From Chrysochromulina parva (taxonomy: Eukaryota; Haptophyta; Prymnesiales; Chrysochromulinaceae): 27,686 bases of DNA. Positions 9,226 to 19,688 of the stretch are shown here, one piece after another. The stretch covers positions 1 through 27,686 of the forward strand of contig PJAB01000400.1 in the NCBI GenBank assembly GCA_002887195.1, written 5' to 3'. Numbering within the stretch: the stretch's first letter is position 1; every line of letters starts with the position of its first letter. The notes under the pieces are model-generated. The model was not told the origin of the DNA and ran no database searches. It saw only the letters and a list, made by a program, of their open reading frames with translations. A program made the position numbers and the translations under genes.

Positions 9226-10236
9226 ATGCCAGGCCCGACTGCCGCCGACCTGCAAGCTGCTGTGCGAGCCGCCCTGGCTGAGCAGTCGGCGAGCGGTGAA
9301 ACCGTCACTGCAAGAACAGTTCGACTTGCCGTCGAGAAGCGCCTTGGCCTCGCAGTCGATAGCCTTCTGCCGCGGAAGGACGAGCTGATGGGCTTCATCG
9401 CCGAGGAGTTGCAGCAGGCCACCAGCACGCATGCGGCCGGCGCGGTTTCAGAGGCCATCAAGGCGCTCGAGGATCCAGACGGTGGGGCGACCAAGGCGGC
9501 TCTGCTCGTCGCAGAGCTCGAAGGCAGCAGCAGCAGCGGTGGTGATGGAAACGAGAGCCAGGACGCACAGGTGGCTCTCGCCTTGCTCGCGGAGGCGTGC
9601 GCGGCGAGCGAGCGCGCAACGTCACGGCTGCTCGAAGCGAACATCGGCCGCGCTCTCGTGCCGCTCGTTTCGCCAGAGGCGCCCATGCCGATCGCCTCGC
9701 TGGCGGTGCGACTGCTCTCGGCCATGTCGACGCATCGCTGCGGCACGGACGCAATCGTCAAGTCGCCGGTGGTCGGCCCGCTGCTCGTACGCCTCTCGAC
9801 GGCTGCCGAGGGTGTGGGGGTGCAGTGCGCGGTGCTCGTGCATAACCTCGCCGACTCGCCAGCTACACGCATGCGACTCATCTTTGCGGGCGCGCTCGGC
9901 GTCCTCACGCGCGTCCTGCTCGAGCCCGTCACGACGCCAGCTCTCAAGGAGCACTGCCTGCAGGCCGTCGCATCGCTTGCAGGCATGCCCGAGGCCGAGT
10001 TGAGCTTCCCGGCGCTGCTTGGCACCTGCCTGAGCTCCAAAACGCCTGGCACGCAACGCGCCGCGCTCAATGCGCTGCAACTCATCCGCGAGCGCCAGCC
10101 GGGCGTCGAAGGTCGCTTGGCTGGTGTGGACGAGTTGATGGCGGGCCTCGCCAGCGCCGCATCGTCGACTGATGCGGAGGTGTCCCGAGATGCTGCAGAG
10201 GCGCTCGCAGCACTTCAGCAAGCGGAATACCATTAG
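9226..10236 (+). CDS. DEK-C domain plus armadillo/HEAT-repeat protein
   Basis: The 336-residue protein starts at the first ATG of the frame; the longer frame from 9022 opens with TTG. Residues 5-65 resemble a DEK C-terminal domain: DLQAAVRAALAEQ, then VTARTVRLAVEKRLGL and KDELMGFIAEELQQ, a helical module used in DNA- or protein-binding contexts. Residues 80-335 are a helical solenoid of ARM/HEAT type with repeats such as PIASLAVRLLSAMSTHRCG, VGVQCAVLVHNLADSPATR, ALKEHCLQAVASLAG and GTQRAALNALQLIRE. The repeats resemble HspBP1/Fes1-type ARM proteins, but I would not name an orthologue. No signal peptide or membrane segment is seen, so the protein should be cytosolic or nuclear. It follows the carboxylase gene by 237 nt on the same strand. 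Confidence 0.65.
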   Translation: MPGPTAADLQAAVRAALAEQSASGETVTARTVRLAVEKRLGLAVDSLLPRKDELMGFIAEELQQATSTHAAGAVSEAIKALEDPDGGATKAALLVAELEGSSSSGGDGNESQDAQVALALLAEACAASERATSRLLEANIGRALVPLVSPEAPMPIASLAVRLLSAMSTHRCGTDAIVKSPVVGPLLVRLSTAAEGVGVQCAVLVHNLADSPATRMRLIFAGALGVLTRVLLEPVTTPALKEHCLQAVASLAGMPEAELSFPALLGTCLSSKTPGTQRAALNALQLIRERQPGVEGRLAGVDELMAGLASAASSTDAEVSRDAAEALAALQQAEYH

Positions 10237-11352
10237 ACACGTTTACGCGGCTGAGCGGATGCAGCACACATCGGTATACAACAGTTCGGGCGTCTCGTTC
10301 TCGCGTGGTCGGACAGCTGTCAGTGGCTATGGCGCATGCGATGTGCGCGCGATAGGATGGTCGCGTGTCCCGGTGTGGGTACCGTCCCGGGGGGCGCTAG
10401 GCCCCTCCGGCTACGAGACGTACAGAGGGCGCGCATACGCGGTCGAGATGTGCGCCTCGACATGCTTATTCGTCGATTGTGGAATGGAGTGTCACCGGTT
10501 AGAAAAGGGAAGGTCGACGCGACCCGAGAGGGCCCGCGAGGACGGACTCGACTCGAGTGTCCCGGGGGGGGTCGCGTGGGGACGGGGGCGACGGGCCAAC
10601 AGCAACACGCAACTTAGGAGACGACACGAGTCCTCACCTCACAAATTTACAAGTGTGCGACTTTGCATGCAAGCTCGAGCGGATGCCCAGCTGTGCAGCA
10701 CAGCGTGGAGATACTAGATGGTGAGAGAACTGATCAGGAGGGTCATCCTGACCCGCACTGATCACCCCAGAGGTCTTCTAACGCAAGGCAACCTGTAGCG
10801 TGGCGGTGGCTGGATGCGGTCCTCACCTTCTAATCATGCGGAGAGGGTACACACGTGGAGAATGCACACACGTGAAGAGAGTGCGAATGGTCGCGCCGCG
10901 CGACCCGCGCACAGTATCTCAAACTCGGGGCTTGATCATCTGCGAGCAACAACCTTCTTGATCGCCGACTGGGTGAAGCGGTGCGCCTCCGCCAAGTTTT
11001 GGGCAGCCTGCAATGTCGGCGCGGCACGCCTGATCAGCGTCGCAACGCGCGACGCTGCGGCGACGGCTTGCATCACTGAGTTCGCAACCGGGATTCGCCT
11101 TGCTCTCATCACTTCGAAGGACGGTCAGGACGGCCACGAGAGAATCTATGAAAGATTCCGATCGAAGAAAAGGCCGGGCAGCGGAGAAATCAGATCCACT
11201 AGCTCGGGGTCTCGATGGAAGTGTCCCGCTGTACATGTATCGTGTTGCCGTCCCAAACTCGGAGAGTAATTACTTTGGCAATTTGTGATTGCGTCTACGA
11301 AGTTACCAAGAAGCGCCCTAAACGAACCTCGACGATCACGACAGCGAGCAGG
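10237..11352. other. 1.1-kb intergenic region upstream of ftsH
   Basis: No frame here shows a recognisable domain or gene-like composition; the frames at 10172-10717 and 10814-11269 look random. The region should hold the 3' UTR of the ARM gene and the ftsH promoter. A small imperfect dyad lies around 10729-10765: TGATCA on both sides of GGTCATCCTGACC, which is itself a hairpin. I see no tRNA or snRNA. Confidence 0.4.
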
Positions 11353-13561
11353 ATGCTTGGCCCCGCGCTCGCTTCCGCTCTCTCGCTGCAGGCGGCCGCC
11401 TTTGCGCCGGTCGGCTCTGGCCCGGCGCTGCGCCGCGTTGAGATGCACGGCGCGAGGATCGCCATGGATCTGCAGATCAACCAGCGATTGAAGTCCGCCG
11501 CGCTCGGCGCTGCGCTGGCGGCGTCGCTCTCAGTCTCCGCTGCCAACGCCGCTGATCCGTGGCCGTACTCGACGCTGCTCGGCAAGGTGCAGTCTGACGA
11601 GGTGGCCAAGGTGCGTGCTCTTCCGCATGCGCCACGCGCCTCACGCCCCATCGGACGCAAGCCGTGGGGAGGCATTTGGCATCGTCGCCAATTTAGTCCC
11701 CCCATGTGCATTCATTCCGTGCCGGCGCCATCGCCCTGCCCCGCCACCACGCACTTTCGCGGCCCTCGGCCTCTCTCCCACCTTACCTAACCCTGCCACA
11801 CTCCTCGCCCCCCCTCTCTGTGCGCTCCAGGTGGCCTTCAGCGACGACGGCACCAAGGTGGTCGCCTTCGACCAGGAGGGCCGCGACCACCAGGTCAACG
11901 TCTTCCCCGGTGGCGACGCCGAGCTGGTGACGGAGCTGCGCAAGCACAATGTGCAGTTCGCGGTCGTGCCGCCGCCCGAGGCCAACCCCGCCTTTCAGCT
12001 TCTCTCCGGCTTTGGCGGCCTGCTGATCAACTTCCTGCCCCTCTTCCTCCTCATCGGGCTCAACATCCTCGCGTCGCGCGGCCAGGGCGGCCCGATGGGT
12101 GGGCCGGGCGGGCCGATGGGTGTGGGCAAGTCGCAGTCCAAGATCCAGATGGAGCCGCAGACGGGCGTCACCTTCGAGGACGTTGCGGGTTGCGACGGCT
12201 CCAAGCAGGAGCTCACTGAGATTGTCGACTTCCTCAAGAACCCGGCCAAGTACTCGGCACTCGGCGCCAAGATCCCCAAGGGTGCGATCATGGAGGGGCC
12301 TCCGGGCACGGGCAAGACGCTGCTCGCGCGCGCGGTCGCGGGCGAGGCGGGCGTCCCCTTCGTCTCGGCCTCGGGCTCCGAGTTCGTCGAGATGTTCGTC
12401 GGCGTGGGCGCGAGCCGCGTGCGTGATCTCTTCGGTCAGGCGAAGAAGAACGCTCCGTGCATCGTCTTCATCGACGAGATCGATGCGATCGGCGGCGCGC
12501 GCGCGGGCGGCGCGGGCGGCGGCATGGGCGGCGGCGGCAACGACGAGCGCGAGCAGACGCTCAACCAGATCCTGACCGAGATGGACGGCTTCGACGGCAA
12601 CTCGGGCGTCATCGTGCTCGCCGCTACCAACCGCGCGGATATGCTCGACAGCGCGCTCACGCGCCCGGGCCGCTTCGACAGGCGCATCCCCGTCGATCTG
12701 CCGGACGTCAAGGGGCGCCTCGCAATCCTCAAGGTGCACGCCAAGGGCAAGCCGCTCGCCGAGGGCTGCGACCTCGCCATCGTCGCCAAGCGCACAACGG
12801 GCTTCTCGGGCGCCTCCCTCGCCAACCTGATGAACGAGGCCGCCATCGTCGCCGCGCGTAACGACAAGGCGGAGATCTCGTACGACGAGATCGACTACGC
12901 CATTGACCGCGCGACGGTCGGCCTCCAGAAGACGACCGGCACCAACTTCCCCGAGCGTCAGCGCCTGGTCGCCTACCACGAGGCTGGCCACGCCGTTGCC
13001 GGCCTGCTGACGCCCGAGTATGACATGGTGACCAAGGTGACCATCATCCCGCGCACGAACGGCGCGGGCGGCTTCACGCTGTTCACACCCTCCGATGAGC
13101 GCGCCGAGAGCGGCATGTACTCCAAAAAGTACCTGCAGTCGCAGCTCGCCGTCGCTCTGGGCGGTCGCGTCGCTGAGGAGCTCATCTACGGCGAGGACGA
13201 GGTCACGACCGGCGCCTCGGGCGACCTGCAGCAGGTGCGCAACATTGCGCGGCGGATGGTGGCGCAGTGGGGGTTTGCCAACGATGCACTCGGCGACGCC
13301 CCGGTCGCGTGGGAGGTGCCCGAGGGCAACGGCATCATGAACACGAAGGCGGCGTCGGCCGAGACGGAGGCGGAGATCGACGCGCAGGTGTCCAAAATCG
13401 TCCAGGGAGCTTACGAGGCATGCTACAAGATGCTCTCGGAGAACCGCTCGCTGTTGGACAAGATGGTCGAGAAGCTGCTGATCGACGAGACGATCGACTA
13501 CGACGAGCTCACCCAGATGCGCGACGCCCACTACGCCGGCAAGACGATGCAGGCGGCGTGA
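11353..13561 (+). CDS. ftsH: Plastid FtsH metalloprotease, join(11353..11610,11831..13561)
   Basis: Splicing gives 662 residues of an ATP-dependent thylakoid zinc protease that removes damaged membrane proteins such as photosystem II subunits. Walker A GPPGTGKT is at 242-249, Walker B IVFIDEID from 297, a second-region-of-homology [10 protein letters not shown] motif follows, the zinc site HEAGH is at 469-473, and [10 protein letters not shown] supplies the usual third ligand region. Targeting looks tripartite: a signal peptide (1-16) ending AAA before Phe17 (FAP), a transit region (17-46), and a second hydrophobic segment ending [11 protein letters not shown] (cut near residue 66). A membrane anchor lies near 145-167. 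Across the junction, [13 protein letters not shown] aligns without a gap to the corresponding plant FtsH region. An in-frame ATG at 11215 would bury the signal peptide, so I chose 11353. Confidence 0.93.
11611..11830 (+). other. Conventional spliceosomal intron (220 nt) in ftsH
   Basis: Donor AAG|GTGCGT and acceptor CTCCAG|GTG bound a phase-0 intron with a C/T-rich 3' half. It lacks the GATTGCC core and tandem repeats of the introner-like introns. Only AGGTG is shared at the two splice sites, although AGGTGGCC also occurs just upstream of the donor and at the acceptor. Confidence 0.9.
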
Positions 13562-14081
13562 ACGGCGAGGTCGAGAAGACGGCGGGAGAAGCTGCCGGCG
13601 GTGGTTGTGGTGGAGACGCGCGCGCAGCATCGTTGGATGCGGGCGGGGGAGGCAAAATGTAGTTGTACTTTGGGGCCGCGGGGCCGCGAAGCGCGCACGC
13701 AACGCATGGGTCATGGGGCTGGCATGTCATGCCTTTGAGTGGAGTCGCCAGGGCAGGGCCATCTGAGAGCAAAGGGCCCTCGTTGGACTCTGGGGCGCCA
13801 TGTTAGGCGAGTCAGCGAGAGTATCGCCGCGCCACTCGATGCACTCGATGAAGGTTTTATTTTGAACAGAAACGCTCCGAAATGATTTCAAATCTGGAAA
13901 TGCTTGACCCAAAGCCGGCAAAGGCGAAAGGGGTAGGGGAGGGTATTCTTTCTGGATTCACACACTATCCCCACCACCTGATTTTGAACTCAGTTATGGC
14001 GTCCTCTTGAGCACGTTTGCGGAATGGCCCTCCCCGGGCGGGAGTGTCGTACTGGCGACGAAATCCCAGCTGGAAATACAC
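13562..14081. other. Intergenic spacer between ftsH and the TBC1D31 homologue
   Basis: About 520 nt with no credible gene. It contains the ftsH 3' UTR and an AT-richer stretch near 13850-13990 that may be the promoter of the next gene. The next gene's frame is open upstream of 14082 to at least 13920 but has no ATG there. Confidence 0.45.
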
Positions 14082-17000
14082 ATGGGAGCCAAAACGCTGG
14101 TGCGCTGCGAGGTCGGCCGCATCTGGGCGGCTAGCCGGCGCGCCGGCAGCGCGGGCGATGGCGTCGTCGCCACCATTGGCAACGCCATCCGCAGCTCCTC
14201 CAGAAAGCCAGCCATCGTTGTGTCCGCCTCGTTCAATGCGATCGGCGATGTGATGGTGACGCTTGACGCGCAGGGCGCGCTCGTCGCCTTCTTCCTGTAC
14301 CAGAACAGGTACTCGGTCATTCCCCACGTCGGTGCCAAGGTCGTCGCCATCGCGTGCTCTGCGCTCAACCGCTCGGAGCTCTTCGTGGCGCTCGCTGACG
14401 GCTCGGTCGAATGCGTCAACCTCATCACCAAGACGGCGACGGGCTCGATGAAGGGCCATCTACACCCCGTCCGCTCGCTCGCGTGCCACCCGAGCCGCCC
14501 GCTCCTCGCCTCGATCGCCGCCGACGCTCTTCTCGTTTGGAACACCGGCGACTGCTCGCGCGTGCGCGCGATGCCCGCAGGCCGTCAGGCGATGCTAGAA
14601 CAGGCGGTCTTCGTGCCCTCGGGGGAGGGGCTGCTGACGTGCGCCGAGCGCGCGATCACGCTCTGGCGGCTCGCCAACTTTGAGGCCGCGCATGTGCTGC
14701 GCCTGCCCGCTGGGCAGCCGACCGCCCTTCGCCTCCGCACTTGCGCCGCCACTGCGGACGGCACGCTCGCGGCGGGCGCGGGCGAGGGTGGGTGGCTCGC
14801 GCTGTGGTCCTTACGCACGGGCGCGCTGGTCAAGATGATCCTGCTGCCCGGGGCGGCGGCGGGTGTGCGCGACCTCTTGCCGCTCCCGCTCGCCCTCCCC
14901 GCAAGCGGCAGCGGTGCCCGCCCCGCGCCCTTGGCGACATTCGTTCTGACGAGCGATGATGGACTGCTGCGGGTGGTAGATGCGGCGGCGCCGGCGCTCG
15001 TGCACACGCTCGCGCCACCCAAGGGCGCGGGCGTGCTGCTCAGCGCCGCGCTCGACCCCTCCTTGCGCTACCTGGGCGCGGTGGGCGGCGACGGCCAGCT
15101 GCGGCTCTACGAGGCGGGCGCGCTGCTGCCGCCGGTCGGCCTCTCGCCGCAGCCACTCCGCGCCGTTTCGTCAGGCCCCCTCATTGCGGACGAGCCTCAG
15201 CAATACGAGGGCGCGGACGCGGCGCCCGAGGCAAGGGTCTTGGGAAGCCGGCTGCCTGCGCCCGAGGCAGCGTCGCCGCTGACCAAAGTCTTTGGGCGTG
15301 ACGTTGAGCAGTCGGGCAGGTCGATGGGGGCGTCGCTGCCTCTGGCGAGCACAGGCGGTCTGGGTCCGGCTTCGCCACTGCTGCACCCGGGCCACCTGCA
15401 GGCGATGCTGCGCACCTGCTGGGCCTTCCCGAGCGCGCACCGGCTGTACGCGTGGCGCTTCGCGCTGCAACTTCCGCGTAATGAGCGAGCTCATCGGGCC
15501 CTCCTCGCCAAAGGCATCCACCCCGAATGCGCTGCGCTCATGCGCGCGCTGCCCGTCGCCGACCGGCGCACTGGGCAGCGCCTCGAGCGCCTGCTCTCTT
15601 GCCTGGCGCACTGGTGCCCGCTGCTCGGCCAGCTGCGCGAGCTTCCGACGACGCTCTTTCCTTTGATGGACGCGTTCGGGGGCGACGACCTTGGGGCCTT
15701 TGAGGCGTGCGCGACGGTGCTGCTCAACTGGGGTCAGTCCTTCTACGAGTTCTATCCGCATCCGCCTGTCGTGATCCTCGGGCAGGCAGAGGAGCTGCTC
15801 CAGGCTCATATGCCCCAGGTGCCTCTGGCTGGCCTCTGCAAAGCCTCTTGACAGCCTCTGGATTGCCTCTGGATTGCCTCTGGATTGCCTCTGGATAGCC
15901 TCTGACTCCAGATGTGTATGCCCCAGGTGTATGCCCACCTGCAGCACCTGTCTGTCGGCTCTGATGTGTGGGCTTGGCCGCTGCTCGCGTCGCTCTTCGC
16001 GCGGGTGCTCGATCGTGACGATTGGATGCAGTTGTGGGATCATCTGCTCTGCATGGCGCCGCAGTTCATCCTCCACGTCCTCGCCGCCTTCATTGGGAAG
16101 ATCAGCGCGCCGCTGATGGCGGCGACGACGGCCGAGCAGGCGACGGCGGTGCTGCTGCGCCCGGCAGCCATCATGATGCGCGGCTGGCTGCAGTCGGCGT
16201 ACGAGCTCTATGAGCGCCCTGGCGTGACGCTGCCGGCATGGAAGAGCTTCGCCCCCCTCGCCGTGGGTGAGTCCTACCCGGCGAGCCTGCCCATGCCCAC
16301 GGCGATCGTCAACCACGGCGCGGCCACGCTAGAGGCCATTCGGAAATCAGAGGCAGAGCTGGCGCGCCAACGGGCGCTCGCGACGGCGCTCGAGGAGGAG
16401 GAGAGCGTCGAGACGGCGCGGTTGCAGCAGTGGCACGCGCGTGAGGCTACGCTTGCTTTGGCCGAGGAGGCATGCCGGAAGGAGCTGGCGCAGCGCCGCA
16501 CCGAGCTCGAGAAGCAGGCGGCACAGACCACGCTGGCGCTCAAGACGGCGCGGCTCAAGGGGATGGATGCGCGTGCGGAGCGGCTGCGGCTCGCTGTGGA
16601 GGCTCGCGAGCGCGAGCACGCGAGCACCATGACGACGCTCCAGGAGCAGATTGAGAGCGCCGAGGCCACCGCCGAGATGCAGCTGCGCGTGCGCGCCGAG
16701 GAGCTCAAGCTGCTCAAGGACCAAGCGTCTCAATCGGAGAGCTTGCTGCGCGCGCAGCAAGCGGCGCAGGCGGCGGCGGCGCGGCGCGTGACCGAGGCAG
16801 CGGCCGCGTCGCGCGCGCAGCAGCTCAGCTTGCTCGACAAGCAGGAGGTCGCGCAGGTCGAGGCACGGCTCGAGGCAGCCCGACTGCGACGCGACGCTGA
16901 GGCCCATCGGCGCGAGTCGCTGCTCGACATCGCTGCGGGCGAGGCGCGGGAAGAGTCCGTCGAAGGTGCACTGCGCGAGGCCGAGTTTCGGCGAACGCTG

Positions 17001-18872
17001 CGCTCGGCGGAGCTCGTGCGCCAGGCGGAGCTCGAGGCTGTCCGCCAGGATGAGGAAGCCATCAGCCGTCACGCTGCTGATGTGGAGGCTCGTCGTCAGC
17101 GCGCCCTCGCCAACCAGGACGACGAGGCCGCCCAGGCGATGCTCGCCGAGCAGCGAGCGTGGATGGCGCGCCGCCAGGCGGAGCGCACTGCGATCCTCGA
17201 CTACGAGCGGCGCCAAGCCCTCGCGCGCCTCGAGTCCGAGGCGGTCGAGCTCGACGAGCTCGAGCGCTCGCAACGGCGCGCCGAGGCCGAGCGTCGCCTC
17301 GCAGAGGCATCTCAGCTGCACCTCGCTGCCGAGGCCGAGCATGAAGCGTCGCTGGGCTCCTCGCTGCAGCATCTGCATTCGGCGGCGCGCTCTGCGGCGC
17401 CCGAGCCGCTGCGCCGCGCCGTCGCGGGCGCCGAGGCTGCCTGGGAGCAGCGCGCCCAAGAGCAACGCGCCGCGATGAGCCGCGTCGATGCGGTGGCGCT
17501 CGAGGCGCGTGAGAAGATGGCCGCCGCCATCCCCGACGCACGCACGCCGCTGTACGGAGATGCGCGTGTGCCGCTCCGGACCACGCAAGCGGCTGTGTCG
17601 ACGCCGGGAGTGCCCGGCTCGGTCGATCGAGCGGCCGCCTATGCTGCCGCCGCCGCGCTCCCCACCCCAGGACGCCCTGTCAGCGGCCGCGTCGGCGGCC
17701 CCGGCGGCGGCGGCTGCAGCTACGCGCCCGCGCCTTCGGACGCCGAGATACGGGCGGCCCTACTGGCGCGCGCCATCGAGGCGGGAGGAGGACCGGTAGG
17801 GGGAGGGGGAGGTGGACCGGTACCGGTAGGAGCCCCCGCCGCGCCGCCGTCCCTCACTCCCGCGCAGGTCGCGCAGGCCGCTCTCCCCGGAGCAGCCTCC
17901 CGGCGTGCGCCTGTTATGGCCACCAAGGCACCAACGCCGCCGCCGATAGCGCCGCCCCCCTCGGCGGCGCTCCCGCCGCGCGCGGCGACGAGCTTCGCGC
18001 CGCCGCCGCCTCCATCCGAGCACCCGTCAGCCACGGCCGCATACGAGGAGCTGCGCAAGCGCTCCGAGGAGCTCGTGCCGACCAACGCGGAGCTGCGCAC
18101 GCTCGAGATGCTCGGTTGCGACCCGGCGCTCCTCTCCGAGCTCCGCGCCGGGGCGGCCATTCTCCAGACGCCCGCCGCGACGCCCGCAGCCCCAACGGCC
18201 GAGGTGAGCTTCGCTTGCGACGACATGGAGCGCGGCGCCGCGCGAGATCTGGCGTTCGCCTCGGGCGGTGCATACTATTCGGCCGGTGGGCTCGGGGGCG
18301 GTTCCGCGGCCGGGGGCATGGGGGCTGGCTCACGCAGGAGTAGCTCCCTCTCGTCGGGTGGTCTCGCCGGCGATGCGCTCGGGGGGTTGCGCCTTTCGGG
18401 CCTCGATACCGGCTTGAGGGAGCGACTACGCGCCGAGGCGCGCGACGGGCGTGACTCGGGCTTTGCGGCCGATCTGGGCTACAGCGCGCGAGGCTCGTCC
18501 ATGGGCTCGTTTGGACTGGCGGGCGAATCCCTCCTGCTTTCGGCCGACGCGGCCGAGCACGCCGCTCTCGTCAACCAATACCTGCGCGACCCATCGGCGG
18601 CCGGCCAGGCGCAGGCGGAAGTGGAAGCCTACATGGCCTCCGCACGCTCGTCCGGGGGGGCTCGTTCGTCGACGGGCTCTGCGGGCGGCGCGGCCTGTGA
18701 CGAGGGCTCGTGCGCTACGTGTGACGAGATCCGCCAACGCTATGCTGAGCACGACGAGTGGATCGCGTCGCTCAAAGAATCCGCGGAGGCGGTGCTTGCC
18801 ACCCACCAGCGCACGCGCGAAGCCCTCTCCGGGCTCATCCCCGACACGCCCGCCGGCCCCGACCAGTGCTGA
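14082..18872 (+). CDS. TBC1D31: TBC1D31/WDR67 homologue, join(14082..15818,15927..18872)
   Basis: The spliced product is about 1560 residues: N-terminal WD40 repeats (about 1-370), a TBC-type domain (about 440-720), a long coiled coil (about 730-1150), then a low-complexity Ala/Pro/Gly tail and a short terminal helix. It follows animal TBC1D31 closely: an opening GRIW, ELFVALADGSVECVN then MKGHLHPV, LYAWRFALQLPRN, LSCLAHW, LNWGQSFYEFYPHPPVVIL and DVWAWPLLASLFARVLDRDDW. In animals this protein sits at centriolar satellites and the centrosome, so a basal-body or flagellar role is likely in a flagellate. The canonical IxxDxxR and YxQ Rab-GAP residues are not visible, so GAP activity is doubtful. 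I chose ATG 14082 because it matches the animal N-terminus; the frame opens at a TTG at 14007. The tail after about 1180 is lineage-specific. Confidence 0.88.
15819..15926 (+). other. Introner-like intron C (108 nt) in the TBC1D31 homologue
   Basis: Donor CCCCAG|GTGCCT at 15819 and acceptor CCCCAG|GTGTAT at 15926 give HMPQ|VYAHLQHL, which fits the animal protein. The body is eight exact 11-nt units (15821-15908, consensus GCCTCTGGATT) followed by CAG. A second acceptor at 15911 would give a 93-nt intron and insert MCMPQ in frame, so both products are possible. TATGCCCCAGGTG occurs at 15809-15821 and 15917-15929. Confidence 0.85.
15821..15908 (+). repeat. Eight tandem 11-nt units inside intron C
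   Basis: The units begin GCCTCT and run without interruption; the fourth to sixth are identical GCCTCTGGATT. Shifted by a few bases the unit reads GATTGCCTCTG, the same GATTGCCTC core found in introns A and B. Confidence 0.95.
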
Positions 18873-19688
18873 CGCGGGAGCTGCGGGGAGCTGCGGGCCC
18901 CGAGATTGGGCCCGAGATTGAGCCCGAGATTGGCGGCAGACTTAAAGCGGGCGGCGCGGCGCGCCATAGGCGCGCCTGTCACCTGATCCGCGGGCGGGAA
19001 GTGGACGGGTGAACTTGGTTGAGGAGCGATGTGGTCACATGACGGACGCATGTGGCATGTGGGGCCTGGGACGACCGGAGGACAAGCAGTCCACATATCG
19101 GGCGTTGCTATCGATCAGAAACTCGTGCGTGAAAGTGCGTGACTGTGGCGGGGATCCAGGTGTGTGGGCGGGCGGCGTCGCAAGATCTAGTCTCCGACTT
19201 CAAGGCGGTGTCTGCGTGCTGTGTGCTCCGTAGGATGAGGTATGCCGGAGGCGAGCGTGACGCCCCGGCCCCCGCGCACCCTGCTCTCTGGGCCGTCGAC
19301 CCGTGTCGCGTGTGTGGACCGACCGTGAACGCCCGGCCCGACGAAACAATGTTACCACACCAAACAAGTAACCAAAAACGCTGCTCATTCACACCGACGT
19401 ACAGACAATATATTGTACCCATGATTCGCCGGACGTCGTCGGCATCGTCGTCGGTGAGGTCGGTCCCACATCCGGGGATCGGCGCGAGCGTGCCGCCGCG
19501 CGGCGCACCCTCCCGCCGTGCTTGCGCTTTCCTTGCATAGGCACATCACACAGCACGCGATGAGTACGCGTCGTCCGGCTGGCACCCCCAGCCTGCAACG
19601 AATCCTGTTTCACACTCCTGGCTTCTCGTTCCGCTGCCACATCCTCTGAGCTCTGTGCTCAGAGCGCTCGTGGTGCTGCGTTCAACCT
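18873..19688. other. Convergent intergenic region with microrepeats
   Basis: This 816-nt stretch separates the ends of the TBC1D31 (+) and GT77-like (-) genes and should hold two 3' UTRs. Just after the TBC1D31 stop are two exact copies of GGGAGCTGCG (18876-18895) and three 12-nt units of about GCCCGAGATTGG (18898-18933). GGCGCGCC occurs twice (18958-18965, 18969-18976), separated by ATA. The frame at 19139-19540 shows no domain and I do not call it. Confidence 0.5.
18876..18933 (+). repeat. 10-nt and 12-nt tandem microduplications after the TBC1D31 stop
   Basis: GGGAGCTGCG is repeated exactly at 18876-18885 and 18886-18895. Three near-identical 12-nt units follow at 18898-18909, 18910-18921 and 18922-18933. 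Unit lengths match those inside introns A and C. Confidence 0.9.

Noticed and set aside
9111..10085. 324-codon minus-strand frame opposite the ARM gene
   Set aside because: Ser/Ala/Arg-rich, no domain; the sense frame has clear DEK-C and ARM-type repeats.
10172..11269. Frames at 10172-10717 and 10814-11269 upstream of ftsH
   Set aside because: No domain and random-looking composition; one overlaps the end of the ARM gene in another frame.
11602..11830. Alternative ftsH donor at 11602 using the AGGTGGCC repeat
   Set aside because: It would delete three residues (VAK). The 11611 donor aligns without a gap to the same region of plant FtsH.
11783..13714. 643-codon open frame on the minus strand opposite ftsH
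   Set aside because: It is a compositional shadow of a GC-rich, strongly biased sense gene whose family identity is certain. The peptide is Arg/Ala/Leu/Asp-rich with no domain.
18954..18976. GGCGCGCC inverted pair as a possible recombination site
   Set aside because: Short self-complementary GC octamers are expected in such GC-rich DNA, and no recombinase gene is nearby.
19139..19540. 133-codon plus-strand frame in the convergent spacer
   Set aside because: No recognisable domain, many Arg/Ser/Pro codons typical of random GC-rich sequence, and it lies where 3' UTRs are expected.
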